Positions 41,842 through 50,109 of a stretch of 64,000 nt of DNA are shown piece after piece. This DNA is from Chloroflexota bacterium (GTDB taxonomy: Bacteria; Chloroflexota; JAJPGV01). Location: assembly GCA_021325635.1 (NCBI GenBank), contig JAJPGV010000023.1, positions 124,001-188,000 of the forward strand, in the 5' to 3' direction. Within the stretch, counting starts at the first letter, position 1. Every line of letters begins with the position of its first letter. Made by a program: the position numbers and the translations under genes. Under the pieces are notes generated by a model. The model had not been told where the DNA came from. It saw nothing but the letters and a program-made list of their open reading frames with translations, and searched no databases.

Positions 41842-43641
41842 ATGTCCACTGCCACGCTTCCCGCCCGATCCGAGATCGCAACCGAGTTCATCTGGGACCT
41901 CGAGTCCATCTACGACAGCGTCGACGCCTGGGAGGCCGACTTCAGCGCGCTCTCGAGCAGGCTGCCGGAGCTCGCCGGTTTCGAGGGCCGCCTGATCAGC
42001 TCGGCCCAGACGCTGCTGGCCGGTCTTCGCCTGCGCGACGAGCTGGAGGTGGCGCTGGGCAAGCTGTACAGCTACGCGCACATGAAGCGCGACGAGGACG
42101 CTACCCAGCCTGGTCCGCAGGCGCTTCATGAGCGTGTTTCCAGCCTGGCTTCGCGCTTCTCAGCGGCGGCTGCGTTCTTCACGCCCGAGATCGTGGCGCT
42201 CGACCACGAGACGGTGGAGCGCTTCTTCGGGGAGGAGCCGGATCTCGCGGTCTACCGCTTCCTGCTGGACAATGCGCTGCGACTCAAGCCGCACGTGCGC
42301 AGCACCGAAGTCGAAGGCCTGCTCGCGCAAAGCCGGGAGATGGCCCGCGGCGCGTCGACCATTTACGACATGCTGCAGGACGCGGACATGAAGTTCCCGC
42401 GGATTCGGGACGAGTCGGGTGAGGAGATCGAGCTCACGCACGGCCGCTACATTCCGCTGCAGCAAAGCGCCGATCGGAGGGTCAGGCGCGAATCGTTCGA
42501 GGCGCTGTACACCACGTACGCTGCCTTCCGCAACACGATCGCCGCGAGCTACGCCACCTCCGTCAAGAAGGACGTGTTCTTCGCGCGGGCCCATAACCAT
42601 GAGTCGTCGCAGCGGGCGGCGCTGTTCGACGACAATGTGCCGCCCGAGGTCTATGCCAACCTGGTAGCGACGGTCGAGAGCCGGCTGGACCTCATGCAGC
42701 GCTATCTGGCCCTGCGCAAGCGCATCATGGGCCTGGACGAGCTGCACCTGTACGACGTATACGCGCACCTCATTCCCGAAGCCAAACGTGTCATTCCCTA
42801 CCAGCAAGCCACCGAGCAGGTGCTGGGAGCGGTGGCTGCTCTGGGCAGCGACTACCGCGAAGCGGTGGCCCGCGGCCTAGCCTCCCGTTGGGTCGACGTG
42901 TACGAAACGCCGGGCAAGGCTAGCGGGGCGTACAGCGGCGGCTCCTACGGCACTCACCCCTTCGTGCTCATGAATTACCAGGACAACCTGGATGGGGTGT
43001 ACACCCTGGCTCATGAGCTCGGCCACTCCATGCACAGCTTCTACTCGCGCGCGACGCAGCCGCTGGTCTACGCGGACTACAGCCTGTTCGTTGCTGAGGT
43101 GGCCAGCATCACTAACGAAGCGCTGCTGACCGATTACCTGCTGCGGCAGGACATCGACCCGGACACGCGCAAGGCGCTGATCAACAACGAGCTGGAGAAA
43201 TACCGCGGCACGCTGTTCCGCCAGACCATGTTCGCGCACTTCGAGCAGGAAACGCACCGCATGGCCGAGGCGGGCGAGGCGCTGACCTCAGAGGCACTGA
43301 ATGCGCTGCACGAGAGCCTGGTGGAGCGCTACTTCGCCCCCGAGTGCGTCATCGACGGCCTGATTGCCTTCGAATGGTCGCGGATTCCGCACTTTTACCG
43401 TGCCTTCTACGTCTATCAGTACGCCACGGGCATCTCGGCTGCCACGGCCCTGTCGCGCGCCATCTTGAGCGAGGGGCAGTCGGCCGTGGAGCGCTATCGC
43501 CGCTTCCTGTCCGCCGGTGGCTCGGGCTACCCCATCGATCTCCTGCGTGAGGCCGGCGTGGATATGACCAGCCCGGCACCTGTGTCCGCTGCCCTGGACC
43601 ACTTTTCCGGCCTGTTGCGCCAGCTGGAGGAGCTGGTGTGA
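41842..43641 (+). CDS. pepF: oligoendopeptidase F (M3 family metallopeptidase)
   Basis: The 599-residue cytosolic zinc peptidase has the motif H391-E-L-G-H395 in YTLAHELGHSMHSFYSR and the third-ligand region VAEVASITNEALLTDYL. The N-terminal helical half begins SEIATEFIWDLESIYDS, standard for PepF/PepB. It cleaves short peptides (7-17 residues in known members). Divergent from the nuo operon, with which it shares no obvious function. Confidence 0.95.
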   Translation: MSTATLPARSEIATEFIWDLESIYDSVDAWEADFSALSSRLPELAGFEGRLISSAQTLLAGLRLRDELEVALGKLYSYAHMKRDEDATQPGPQALHERVSSLASRFSAAAAFFTPEIVALDHETVERFFGEEPDLAVYRFLLDNALRLKPHVRSTEVEGLLAQSREMARGASTIYDMLQDADMKFPRIRDESGEEIELTHGRYIPLQQSADRRVRRESFEALYTTYAAFRNTIAASYATSVKKDVFFARAHNHESSQRAALFDDNVPPEVYANLVATVESRLDLMQRYLALRKRIMGLDELHLYDVYAHLIPEAKRVIPYQQATEQVLGAVAALGSDYREAVARGLASRWVDVYETPGKASGAYSGGSYGTHPFVLMNYQDNLDGVYTLAHELGHSMHSFYSRATQPLVYADYSLFVAEVASITNEALLTDYLLRQDIDPDTRKALINNELEKYRGTLFRQTMFAHFEQETHRMAEAGEALTSEALNALHESLVERYFAPECVIDGLIAFEWSRIPHFYRAFYVYQYATGISAATALSRAILSEGQSAVERYRRFLSAGGSGYPIDLLREAGVDMTSPAPVSAALDHFSGLLRQLEELV

Positions 43642-43643
43642 AG

Positions 43644-43676
43644 AGGCGCTGGCTTCCTCCGGGGAAGCCAGCGCCT
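43644..43676. terminator. 14-bp hairpin between convergent pepF and lipoprotein genes
   Basis: AGGCGCTGGCTTCC (43644-43657), loop TCCGG, GGAAGCCAGCGCCT (43663-43676), perfectly paired. It starts 3 bp after the pepF stop and ends 21 bp from the stop of the leftward lipoprotein gene, so it can serve both. No T-run. Confidence 0.8.
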
Positions 43677-43697
43677 GAATGTCCACGCCTCCGAGGA

Positions 43698-45212
43698 CTA
43701 CTCGATGATGTCCACCGCCAGGCGAATGGCTGGGGTGGTGCGCTGCGGGTGGTCGTCCGCGTACGTCAACTGCGGTATGGAGTACACCCGCGGCATGGCA
43801 TCCGCGCCCTTGTAAATCGTGGGATAGAGATCGATCAGGTGGGTGCCGGGCGTGCCCGTGGCTACGACGTTGAAGTCGACGTCGCCATTGGTGCTGAAGC
43901 CGCAGGCGTAGCCGATGTAGGAGTTGTCGTACGTCACCGAGTAGGTGTTGTCGTAGGTCGTCCAGCCCAACCCTTTGAGATGGACGGTCACCATCTCGCC
44001 CGCATGGACTCGGGCTGGGCTTACCGATATGACCGATGGCTCGATCGCCACTCCGGCCGAGGCCAGGACCTTGCCTCCCGACGAGACGTCGATACGGTGC
44101 TGGCCGCCAAGATCGTCCGGCATGGTCATGTCTTTCGAGAAGGTGCCATCTGAACCTGTGACGATGGATCCCATGCTCTGCATCTGCTCCGAGAAGCCGG
44201 AGCCGACGCGGTTGCCGATCATCGTCTGCCAGCCCAGGTCAACGGTGGTGTTTACCGGGAAGCCGGAGCCGCTCAGGGTTAGGGGCTGGCCCACAGGGCC
44301 GCGGTCGACGGAAAGCGATAGCTTGCCCGGTCCGGGGCTATCGACCGGCCAGGGGTTGTCCGTGGCCTGGAAATTGTCCAGCTGAACCGCGGGAGCGCCC
44401 TGATCGGACGTCACCCGGAAGGTGAATTTGGCGTCCGGGACGTCCTTGTTGGGACCGTCCTGCCAGTTGAGGTATGGGGTGGAGAAGTAGGAGTTATGCC
44501 AAACCGAGATGGCGCGGTTGCCCACCGGTCCGGCTGCCCGAATCTGAGCGGTGGCGACGCCGTGCGTCATCACTGCCGAGAGGAAGCCGGTGTAGTGGTT
44601 GTCGTACAGCAGATGCCAGGTATTGACGGTGGTGCGTGAATCCACCCCGACGATGCGGATCTCGATCGGTGTGCCAACCGGTCCGGAGCTGGGAGTCATG
44701 GAGAAGGTCGGATCGATCGTCAGCCCGACCTGCGACACTTCCTGTCCGCCAACCCGGCCGCGTATGTCATGGGAGCCGCCGAAGTCCAGAGGCACGGTTA
44801 TCGTGGCAGCGATCTCGCCGGCATCATTGGCGCTCGCCGTCGACAGAACGGACTGCCGCTCCTGATAGCGCTGGCCGACGAATTCCGTGCCCTTGTCGAG
44901 CTCGTAGCGCCCGTCAACGGTGTACCACACGAGGTCGACCGCGGCGCCCGGCGCGTAGCCGCTGCCGCTGATGTTGACGGTATCACCGACCTGGGCGTGT
45001 GTCGGTGCCACTTGCAGCTTGGCGGTGAAGCTCTGCGTCGCTGCCTGCTGCTGGGGCTGGGCCTGGTTGGTGGGAGCAGTGGACGCTTGAGGCGCAACGG
45101 TGACCCGGGGCGCCATGGCGACGCAGGCAGACAGGGCCAGAACCAGGGTCACTGCGAGTGCCCTCATAGGATGAGTGCGTAGTGCTAGCTTGTTGATAGA
45201 TCGTCGGCGCAT
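43698..45212 (-). CDS. lipoprotein with duplicated pair of Ig/IPT-like domains
   Basis: The 504-residue protein starts at 45212 after AAAGGAGGG. Signal peptide with a long basic n-region and lipobox LSAC (C30), then a Gln/Ala/Thr linker. Two copies of a two-domain unit follow (about residues 64-260 and 298-480). Copy 1 has VGDTVNISGSGYAPGAAVDL, PLDFGGSHDI and LLYDNHYTGF. Copy 2 has VGQPLTLSGSGFPVNTTVDL, MPDDLGGQHRI and VTYDNSYIGY. The fold resembles IPT/TIG-type beta-sandwiches. No enzyme motif is seen. It is the last gene of the five-gene operon with the NrfC/NrfD-like pair; a surface-binding role is inference. Confidence 0.78.
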   Translation of the reverse strand: MRRRSINKLALRTHPMRALAVTLVLALSACVAMAPRVTVAPQASTAPTNQAQPQQQAATQSFTAKLQVAPTHAQVGDTVNISGSGYAPGAAVDLVWYTVDGRYELDKGTEFVGQRYQERQSVLSTASANDAGEIAATITVPLDFGGSHDIRGRVGGQEVSQVGLTIDPTFSMTPSSGPVGTPIEIRIVGVDSRTTVNTWHLLYDNHYTGFLSAVMTHGVATAQIRAAGPVGNRAISVWHNSYFSTPYLNWQDGPNKDVPDAKFTFRVTSDQGAPAVQLDNFQATDNPWPVDSPGPGKLSLSVDRGPVGQPLTLSGSGFPVNTTVDLGWQTMIGNRVGSGFSEQMQSMGSIVTGSDGTFSKDMTMPDDLGGQHRIDVSSGGKVLASAGVAIEPSVISVSPARVHAGEMVTVHLKGLGWTTYDNTYSVTYDNSYIGYACGFSTNGDVDFNVVATGTPGTHLIDLYPTIYKGADAMPRVYSIPQLTYADDHPQRTTPAIRLAVDIIE

Positions 45213-45244
45213 GGCGCCCTCCTTTCATTCGCGGTTCCTCCGGC

Positions 45245-45275
45245 AGGCGCAGGCTGGCTGTCCCAGCCTGCGCCT
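45245..45275 (-). terminator. 13-bp hairpin between the two lipoprotein genes
   Basis: AGGCGCAGGCTGG (45245-45257), loop CTGTC, CCAGCCTGCGCCT (45263-45275), perfect. It lies between the stop at 45295 and the next start at 45212. It could reduce read-through or protect the upstream mRNA. Its arms resemble those of the hairpin at 43644-43676. Confidence 0.6.
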
Positions 45276-45294
45276 CGCCTGAGATCAGGTCGAG

Positions 45295-45834
45295 TTAGCC
45301 GCTCGTTGGCGCGTCCGGAAGCACTTCGTCGGTAATGGTTGGAAGTGACGCGGCCACGCTGAACGGCTGCCACTGGCCACTGCGGCCGTCGGATGCCGTA
45401 GCGACGATGGAGTACTTGAACGAGCCTGTGGGCTGGTCTTTGGGAACCACCCAGGAAGCGGTCCAGTACATCTCGCCGGGCGGGCTGGCGGGATGGGCAG
45501 CGTAGTGCATGTCGAGCACCTTGCCATTGGCGAGCTTCACCTGAACGGCGCTCAGCGCGTTGCCGTCCATGAGGTCACCCTTGACCGGATCGAACACACG
45601 AGCGCGCCACACGATTTCGGCGTTTCGCGGGAAGCGGCTGCTGAGCACGCAGGAGCGCAGCGAAGCTTGGTCCTGCGGCACGTTCTTGGAACCCTCCACC
45701 ATATCCGTGGCGATGAACAGGTTGCTGGCTGCCTGTGGCGCGGCGGGCGCTGCCGGGGCGGCGCTTCCTCCGCAGGCTGCCAAGAGCAGCGTTCCCAAGG
45801 TCAACGTCAGTCCGAGCAATGGAAAACGTTTCAC
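45295..45834 (-). CDS. conserved-type lipoprotein with Ig-like domain
   Basis: The 179-residue lipoprotein has signal LGLTLTLGTLLLAAC (lipid on C21) and an Ala/Pro linker. A single compact beta domain follows with distinctive phrases: CVLSSRFPRNAEIVWRARV, YWTASWVVPKDQPTGSFKY and SDGRSGQWQPFSV. The 'PTGxxxY' strand and 'G-x-W-x-P-F' ending suggest a fibronectin/Ig-like sandwich. I cannot assign a named family. It lies in the operon between the membrane-anchored Ig-like protein and the duplicated lipoprotein. The single Cys62 in the mature part could be redox-active or bind metal. Confidence 0.75.
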   Translation of the reverse strand: MKRFPLLGLTLTLGTLLLAACGGSAAPAAPAAPQAASNLFIATDMVEGSKNVPQDQASLRSCVLSSRFPRNAEIVWRARVFDPVKGDLMDGNALSAVQVKLANGKVLDMHYAAHPASPPGEMYWTASWVVPKDQPTGSFKYSIVATASDGRSGQWQPFSVAASLPTITDEVLPDAPTSG

Positions 45835-45891
45835 GATCTCTCACACCTCCTTTCGATAAGAGCTCGGCCTATGGCCGGCGCCGCGTGGGCC

Positions 45892-46566
45892 TCAGGTCGA
45901 TACCTCACCTCCTGGCTGCGAGATCGTTTCCGCACCTCCTCGCTGGGAAATGTTTTCGGTTGAACGTGCCCTGGCACGTCGCTCTCGTGCGGGAGCTCCC
46001 GCTGCTCTGAGAGCGGTTACGGTCCGCACGAGCACACCCAGGAGCACCAGCCAGACGGCGGAGACCAGGAGCAGGGCGCCCACCGACAGGCCGCTGGCAA
46101 CTTTGCCCAGGGGAATAGGCTCAGCCTGGAACGGCGGGATCCCCTCCTTCAGCTGCGCGCTCGTGCCGGCCTCCTGAGGGGCATAGCCCGGAGCGCCTGG
46201 AAAACGCGCCTTCAGCTGCTGGAGCCCGGGCTGCGGAGCTTCGTACAGCAGGGCCGCGACGCCGGTGGCGTCGGTATTGGCGGTGCCGACGAAAGCATCG
46301 TGCGGGCCCAGGAGGTCGACCTGCTGGTAGAAGTTGATGACGCGGTTGTTCAGAGGTTTGCCGTCCGCTTGGGTGAGGGTGGCGTTGAGCACAAGCTGGC
46401 CGGGGACCGGCCGTCCTCTGCTGTCCATCCTGGCGTCGGCGCTGAGCGCCAGCGTTGTCGCCGTGGTGCCCTGATCGGTGGCCTGCTGCGCGACTGCGGG
46501 GGACGCGGCCGCGGCGCAGACTGCCAGGGCGGCGCTGGCCCAGGTGGCGAGGAGCTTGAGATTCAT
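45892..46566 (-). CDS. exported Ig-like protein with C-terminal membrane anchor
   Basis: ATG 46566 overlaps the NrfD stop by four bases (ATGA). The 224-residue protein has a Sec signal (to about residue 26) and an Ig-like/carboxypeptidase-regulatory-like domain (GQLVLNATLTQADGKPLNNRVINFYQQ, TANTDATGVAALLYEAP). One transmembrane helix follows (VGALLLVSAVWLVLLGVLV), then a basic cytoplasmic tail. The coupling to nrfD suggests the domain sits on the outer face of the NrfD complex. Confidence 0.75.
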   Translation of the reverse strand: MNLKLLATWASAALAVCAAAASPAVAQQATDQGTTATTLALSADARMDSRGRPVPGQLVLNATLTQADGKPLNNRVINFYQQVDLLGPHDAFVGTANTDATGVAALLYEAPQPGLQQLKARFPGAPGYAPQEAGTSAQLKEGIPPFQAEPIPLGKVASGLSVGALLLVSAVWLVLLGVLVRTVTALRAAGAPARERRARARSTENISQRGGAETISQPGGEVST

Positions 46567-47918
46567 GACGGCAGTCCCTCCTGATTGATCGCGGTCACCG
46601 GCAGCCGCAGCGCATCCTGCCGTGCCTCCTCGGCGATTTCGCCCATCTCGTAGATGGCCATGACCGGAAACAGCTTGAAGAACAGCATCAGCAGCAGTGG
46701 GATAGCCGCGGCGGCCCCCAGCGTGATGCTCATCGACACCCAGGTGGGCTGGAATGAGCCCCATGCTCCAGCGATCAGTGGGTGGGCGACGGTTGGCACG
46801 ACGATGAGCAGCCGCTTGAGCCACATCCCGGCCACCACCAGGATGGCCGCCACGACGATGCCCGGCACCCCGCGCGTCTTTGGCAGGCACACCAGCAGCA
46901 GCGGCACGATCCCACCGCCCAGAATGAACAGCCAGAAGTAGGGCGCGTACTGGCCTACGAGCATTGACTCGAGCACCGGGACGACCTCGGCGTTCATCAC
47001 GTAGCCCTCGGTCAGCAGCTCGGTGAAGGTGAAGTACAGGTACAGCAGGTCCAGCGCCAGCATCAGGTAACCGAGGTAGCGGAGCTGCTTGAGGCCGATG
47101 TAGTCGTGGAGGCGGTAGGCCCAGCGAAAAGCGGCTACGACGATGATCACCGTGGCGACCCCTGAGTAGAGCGCCGCGACCACGAAGTAGGGGGCGAATA
47201 TGGTGCTGTCCCAGCCTGGCCGGCCGGTCACGGCGAAGGCCCAGCTCAACACGGAGTGCACGATCACCGCCAGCGGGATGATGATCACGGCGATGACGCT
47301 CACGCTGGCGTGCAGCACCTGGTGCTGGCGCGGCAAGTCGGCCCAGTTCAAGGCGAGCGCCCGGTACAGCTTGAACCTCAACCCGCCCGCGCGCTCGAAG
47401 CGGTCCCGAAGCAGGGCGATGTCCGGAATCAGCGGCAGGTACAGGAAGATCACCGTCGCCAGCAGGTAGGTCATGACCGCCACGAAGTCCCACACCAGTG
47501 GCGAGCTGATCTGCGGCGAGGCGACGAGCCTCCAGATGCGCTCGGGCCGGCCGAGGTGGATGACCGCGAACAGCATGCCTGCCAGCAGTGAGAACACAGC
47601 CATGGCCTCGGACAGCCGTGTGATCGGCGCGCGCCAGCGGGCTTGGGTTAGCCGCAGGATGGCCGACACCAGCGCGCCCCCATAGCTCACTCCGATAAAC
47701 GCCACCAGGTTGGCTTCATATATGCCCCAAAACCCGTGGTCCGAGTAGCCTGCCACTCCCAACCCGCTGAAGAGCTGGTAGACGTAGGCGACTCCACCCG
47801 CGGCCACCACGGCGGCCAGCGCCGCGGCCAGCGCCCAGAAGCGCCGCCCACTTGGGGCCAGCGGACGGAGGGCAGCCGCGGTTACGGCGTCAGAGCTGGG
47901 AAATTCTGGCTTTAACAT
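46563..47918 (-). CDS. NrfD/PsrC-type polytopic membrane subunit
   Basis: The 451-residue protein has about ten hydrophobic helices. The family's first-helix region GLGVAGYSDHGFWGIYEANLVAF and the GASYGGALVSAILRL-like segment are present, as is the IHLGRPERIW loop after helix 3, a hallmark of NrfD/PsrC/ActC proteins. These exchange electrons between a periplasmic iron-sulfur subunit and the quinone pool without haem. It follows the 16-Cys ferredoxin gene by 26 bp. No catalytic partner is encoded alongside. Confidence 0.88.
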   Translation of the reverse strand: MLKPEFPSSDAVTAAALRPLAPSGRRFWALAAALAAVVAAGGVAYVYQLFSGLGVAGYSDHGFWGIYEANLVAFIGVSYGGALVSAILRLTQARWRAPITRLSEAMAVFSLLAGMLFAVIHLGRPERIWRLVASPQISSPLVWDFVAVMTYLLATVIFLYLPLIPDIALLRDRFERAGGLRFKLYRALALNWADLPRQHQVLHASVSVIAVIIIPLAVIVHSVLSWAFAVTGRPGWDSTIFAPYFVVAALYSGVATVIIVVAAFRWAYRLHDYIGLKQLRYLGYLMLALDLLYLYFTFTELLTEGYVMNAEVVPVLESMLVGQYAPYFWLFILGGGIVPLLLVCLPKTRGVPGIVVAAILVVAGMWLKRLLIVVPTVAHPLIAGAWGSFQPTWVSMSITLGAAAAIPLLLMLFFKLFPVMAIYEMGEIAEEARQDALRLPVTAINQEGLPS

Positions 47919-47944
47919 CGCATTCCTCTCATCTCCAGGTGCGG

Positions 47945-48715
47945 CTAGAAGATCAGCTTCTGCCCGTGGCCGGGGATGTAGTACACCCGTGGCCGAGTGC
48001 CGAGCTCTTCACGGAAGCGAATCGCGTCGTTCTCGCGCAGGAAGGTCGACAGCTTCACGGTTTCACGACCGTTGGTGGCCGCGTCGGACTTCAGGTCGGC
48101 GATGTACAGCGCTTCCATCGGGCAGCCTTCGACACACGCCGGCAGCTTTCCTGTTTGGGTGTTGTGGACGCACAGGATGCACTTGCCGACGGTGCCCTTG
48201 AGCTGCGGCACCGGGAACTCGGGCATCGATGGCATCAGCGTTTTGGGAGCGGGCGGTGGCTCCTGCCAGTTGAAGTAGCGAGCCTCGTAGGGGCAGGCGG
48301 CCATGCACGTGCGGCAGCCGATGCAGGTCTGCTGGTTCACCAGCACCACGCCCTCGGCATTCTTGAAGGTCGCGCCTACGGGGCACACCTTGAGGCAGGG
48401 CGGGTTCTCGCAATGCATGCACAGCCGCGGCATGGGATGCGTCTCACCGTCTGCCGACGAGATGCGATACACGTTGATCCACTTCTGGTCTTTCGCCAGG
48501 TGGTGCTCATCCTGGCAGGCCTTGGTGCAGTGCTCGCAGCCATCGCACTTGCGCAGATCGACGACGAAGGCCCACTGGTGCTTGGCTTCCGGCGCGGCGG
48601 AGGTGGCCGCCACGAGGCGCTCTCCGACGAACGGCGCGGCCGCGGTGCCCCCGGCGGCCAGAGTAAGCGCGGTAAGGAAGCGCCTGCGGGTTAGCGCCAC
48701 GCGTGATTTAGCCAT
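47945..48715 (-). CDS. Tat-exported [4Fe-4S] ferredoxin-type subunit (NrfC/DmsB-like)
   Basis: The 256-residue protein has a twin-arginine signal (LTRRRFLTALTLAAGG). Sixteen cysteines form four [4Fe-4S] sites: C57-60-63-67, C99-102-107-111, C131-134-137-141 and C179-182-194-198. This is the four-cluster electron-transfer subunit of molybdopterin or cytochrome enzymes that pairs with NrfD. AGGAG lies 11-15 nt before the ATG. First gene of the five-gene operon. The signal means the subunit sits outside the cytoplasmic membrane. Confidence 0.92.
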   Translation of the reverse strand: MAKSRVALTRRRFLTALTLAAGGTAAAPFVGERLVAATSAAPEAKHQWAFVVDLRKCDGCEHCTKACQDEHHLAKDQKWINVYRISSADGETHPMPRLCMHCENPPCLKVCPVGATFKNAEGVVLVNQQTCIGCRTCMAACPYEARYFNWQEPPPAPKTLMPSMPEFPVPQLKGTVGKCILCVHNTQTGKLPACVEGCPMEALYIADLKSDAATNGRETVKLSTFLRENDAIRFREELGTRPRVYYIPGHGQKLIF

Positions 48716-48784
48716 TGCCTGGAAGCTCCTGGTAGTTGGATTGCTTCATACCTCCGGGGATCACGTTGCACTCCCGGCAATGAA

Positions 48785-48794
48785 TGACCGGTCA
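48785..48794. promoter_or_regulatory. palindrome TGACCGGTCA upstream of the nrfC-like gene
   Basis: A perfect 10-bp palindrome 70 bp before the start codon, in an AT-richer part of the spacer that includes TATAAA at 48800-48805. On the minus strand TTGACC overlaps it and could act as a -35, but no good -10 follows 17 bp later. Possible operator of the five-gene operon. Confidence 0.35.
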
Positions 48795-48948
48795 ACGGGA
48801 TATAAAGGCAGCGAAAACATCGCTGGCCGGGTGGGGGCTGTGGGGTGCCGGCGCTAGACGGCGCCTAGGCGTGCAGGAATGGGCGGGCCGCTAGAGGGCC
48901 CGCGCCGCGCCGGGGTCGTGAGCAGGCAGCACGAGGCTTATCCGCCCG

Positions 48949-48965
48949 GGTGTTCACCGAACACC
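48949..48965 (-). terminator. 7-bp hairpin after the PPOX gene
   Basis: GGTGTTC (48949-48955), loop ACC, GAACACC (48959-48965), extendable by CC/GG with a bulged G. It lies 38 bp past the stop of the leftward PPOX gene. The rest of the 287-bp spacer (48716-49002) is GC-rich with no gene. Confidence 0.45.
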
Positions 48966-49002
48966 GGGGAGAAGCCGACGGCTGTGGGGGTGGTGCTGGG
49001 TG

Positions 49003-49413
49003 CTAGGCGGGCTTGACGATGCGGGTGGGCTGGATCCGGAACAGCACGCGTTGCTCCGAGCGCATCTCGCTGCGGTAAGCGTCCCAGTCCTCGTGCTCGC
49101 GCCCCTCGCGCAGCCGGTAGTACTCCTCCAGCAGGGGCATCACTTCCGGCTGGCGAACGATTTCCACGTCGCCTTCGACGTGCATCCAGCCGGAGAAGTT
49201 GTCGCCCACGATGCACAACGCGGCGTGAGGCTCACGGCTGAGGTTGTGGGCTTTCGCGGTCGTGGCCCTGGACCATACCAGCACCAGGCCGCGGGGGTCC
49301 ATGACTGCTGTGACCGGCGAGGTCTGGCTGCCGCCGTCCTTGCGGCGGGTAACCATCACCGCCTTGCGGTTGGGAGAGGCAAATGCGCGCAGCTCTTCGA
49401 AGTCAACTCGCAC
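49003..49413 (-). CDS. PPOX-class (split beta-barrel) flavin/F420-dependent protein
   Basis: The 136-residue split-barrel protein has RKAVMVTRRKDGGSQTSPVTAV and LVLVWSRATTAKAHNLSREPHAALCI, the cofactor-binding strands of pyridoxamine-oxidase-like F420-binding proteins, and ends FRIQPTRIV. Known members reduce biliverdin, aflatoxin-like lactones or other small molecules. GTG start at 49413, 9 bp downstream of the cNMP gene's stop, so the two are co-transcribed. Substrate unknown. Confidence 0.85.
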   Translation of the reverse strand: MRVDFEELRAFASPNRKAVMVTRRKDGGSQTSPVTAVMDPRGLVLVWSRATTAKAHNLSREPHAALCIVGDNFSGWMHVEGDVEIVRQPEVMPLLEEYYRLREGREHEDWDAYRSEMRSEQRVLFRIQPTRIVKPA

Positions 49414-49422
49414 GGGCTTGGC

Positions 49423-50049
49423 TCAGTCGGGCTCCGAGGGGCCGCCCAGGTGGGCCATGGCCATCTTCAGCGTGTTCTCCACCACCGCATCAACGCTCTT
49501 GAGCCGCTCGTTGATGACTCGGCAGATCGCCATCAACACGTCCGGCTCGCGCTGGAAGATGTCATGCAAGAACGAGGCTGACAGCTCCAGCGTCTCCACC
49601 TCGCTTACCGCCGTGACCGTGGCCGTTCTCGGATCTCCGTGCAGGACACCCATTTCGCCGACGATGTCACCTGGTTGCAGCTCGGCCAGGACGAAGGAAT
49701 GCCCGGCGCCGTCGTCTCGCTCGACCTTTACCTCGCCCTTGACCAGGATGTGCAGGCAGTCGCTCTCGGCGCCCTGCCGCATGAGCACCGCACCGCCGGC
49801 GAACAGCTGCCGGCGGCCCTGCCTGGCGAACTCGGCCAGATGCTCATGCGAGATGTGGCGGAATTCGCCGTTCTGCGCCAGGACCTCCAGCGCTCTCCTC
49901 GCGTCCTCCGAAAGCGTGTCGGTTACCGCCGTTTCGGCGCCCGCGGGCCGGAACGTCATGCAGCCGCATTGCCGGCAGCTGTGCTGCCCGCTTGGGCGAT
50001 GCGCCGTTCGCTCGTGGCCGCAGGCGCATCCTTCGACTAACTGGCCCAT
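49423..50049 (-). CDS. cyclic-nucleotide-binding-domain protein with N-terminal Cys/His zinc-ribbon-like segment
   Basis: From ATG 50049 (a TTG at 50070 is possible) residues 8-30 read CACGHERTAH then CRQCGC: C8, C10, H12, H17, C25, C28 and C30 could bind one zinc. A helix and the cNMP beta-roll follow: GGAVLMRQGAESDCLHILVKGEVKV, then the phosphate cassette IVGEMGVLHGDPRTATVTA with its Glu and Arg. A C-terminal helix ends the protein; there is no helix-turn-helix. An unusual fusion of metal site and nucleotide sensor with no obvious effector domain. Confidence 0.8.
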   Translation of the reverse strand: MGQLVEGCACGHERTAHRPSGQHSCRQCGCMTFRPAGAETAVTDTLSEDARRALEVLAQNGEFRHISHEHLAEFARQGRRQLFAGGAVLMRQGAESDCLHILVKGEVKVERDDGAGHSFVLAELQPGDIVGEMGVLHGDPRTATVTAVSEVETLELSASFLHDIFQREPDVLMAICRVINERLKSVDAVVENTLKMAMAHLGGPSEPD

Positions 50050-50109
50050 ATCCCGCAGCTTAACCGACAAGCAGGGGCCGATGCAATCGCATGTCCGCTA
50101 ACAGCCTGC

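Noticed and set aside
40873-42129. nuoB hidden in the long minus-strand frame upstream of nuoC
   Set aside because: The frame upstream of 41388 overlaps nuoA and pepF antisense, and contains no CC-x-E or other NuoB cysteine motif.
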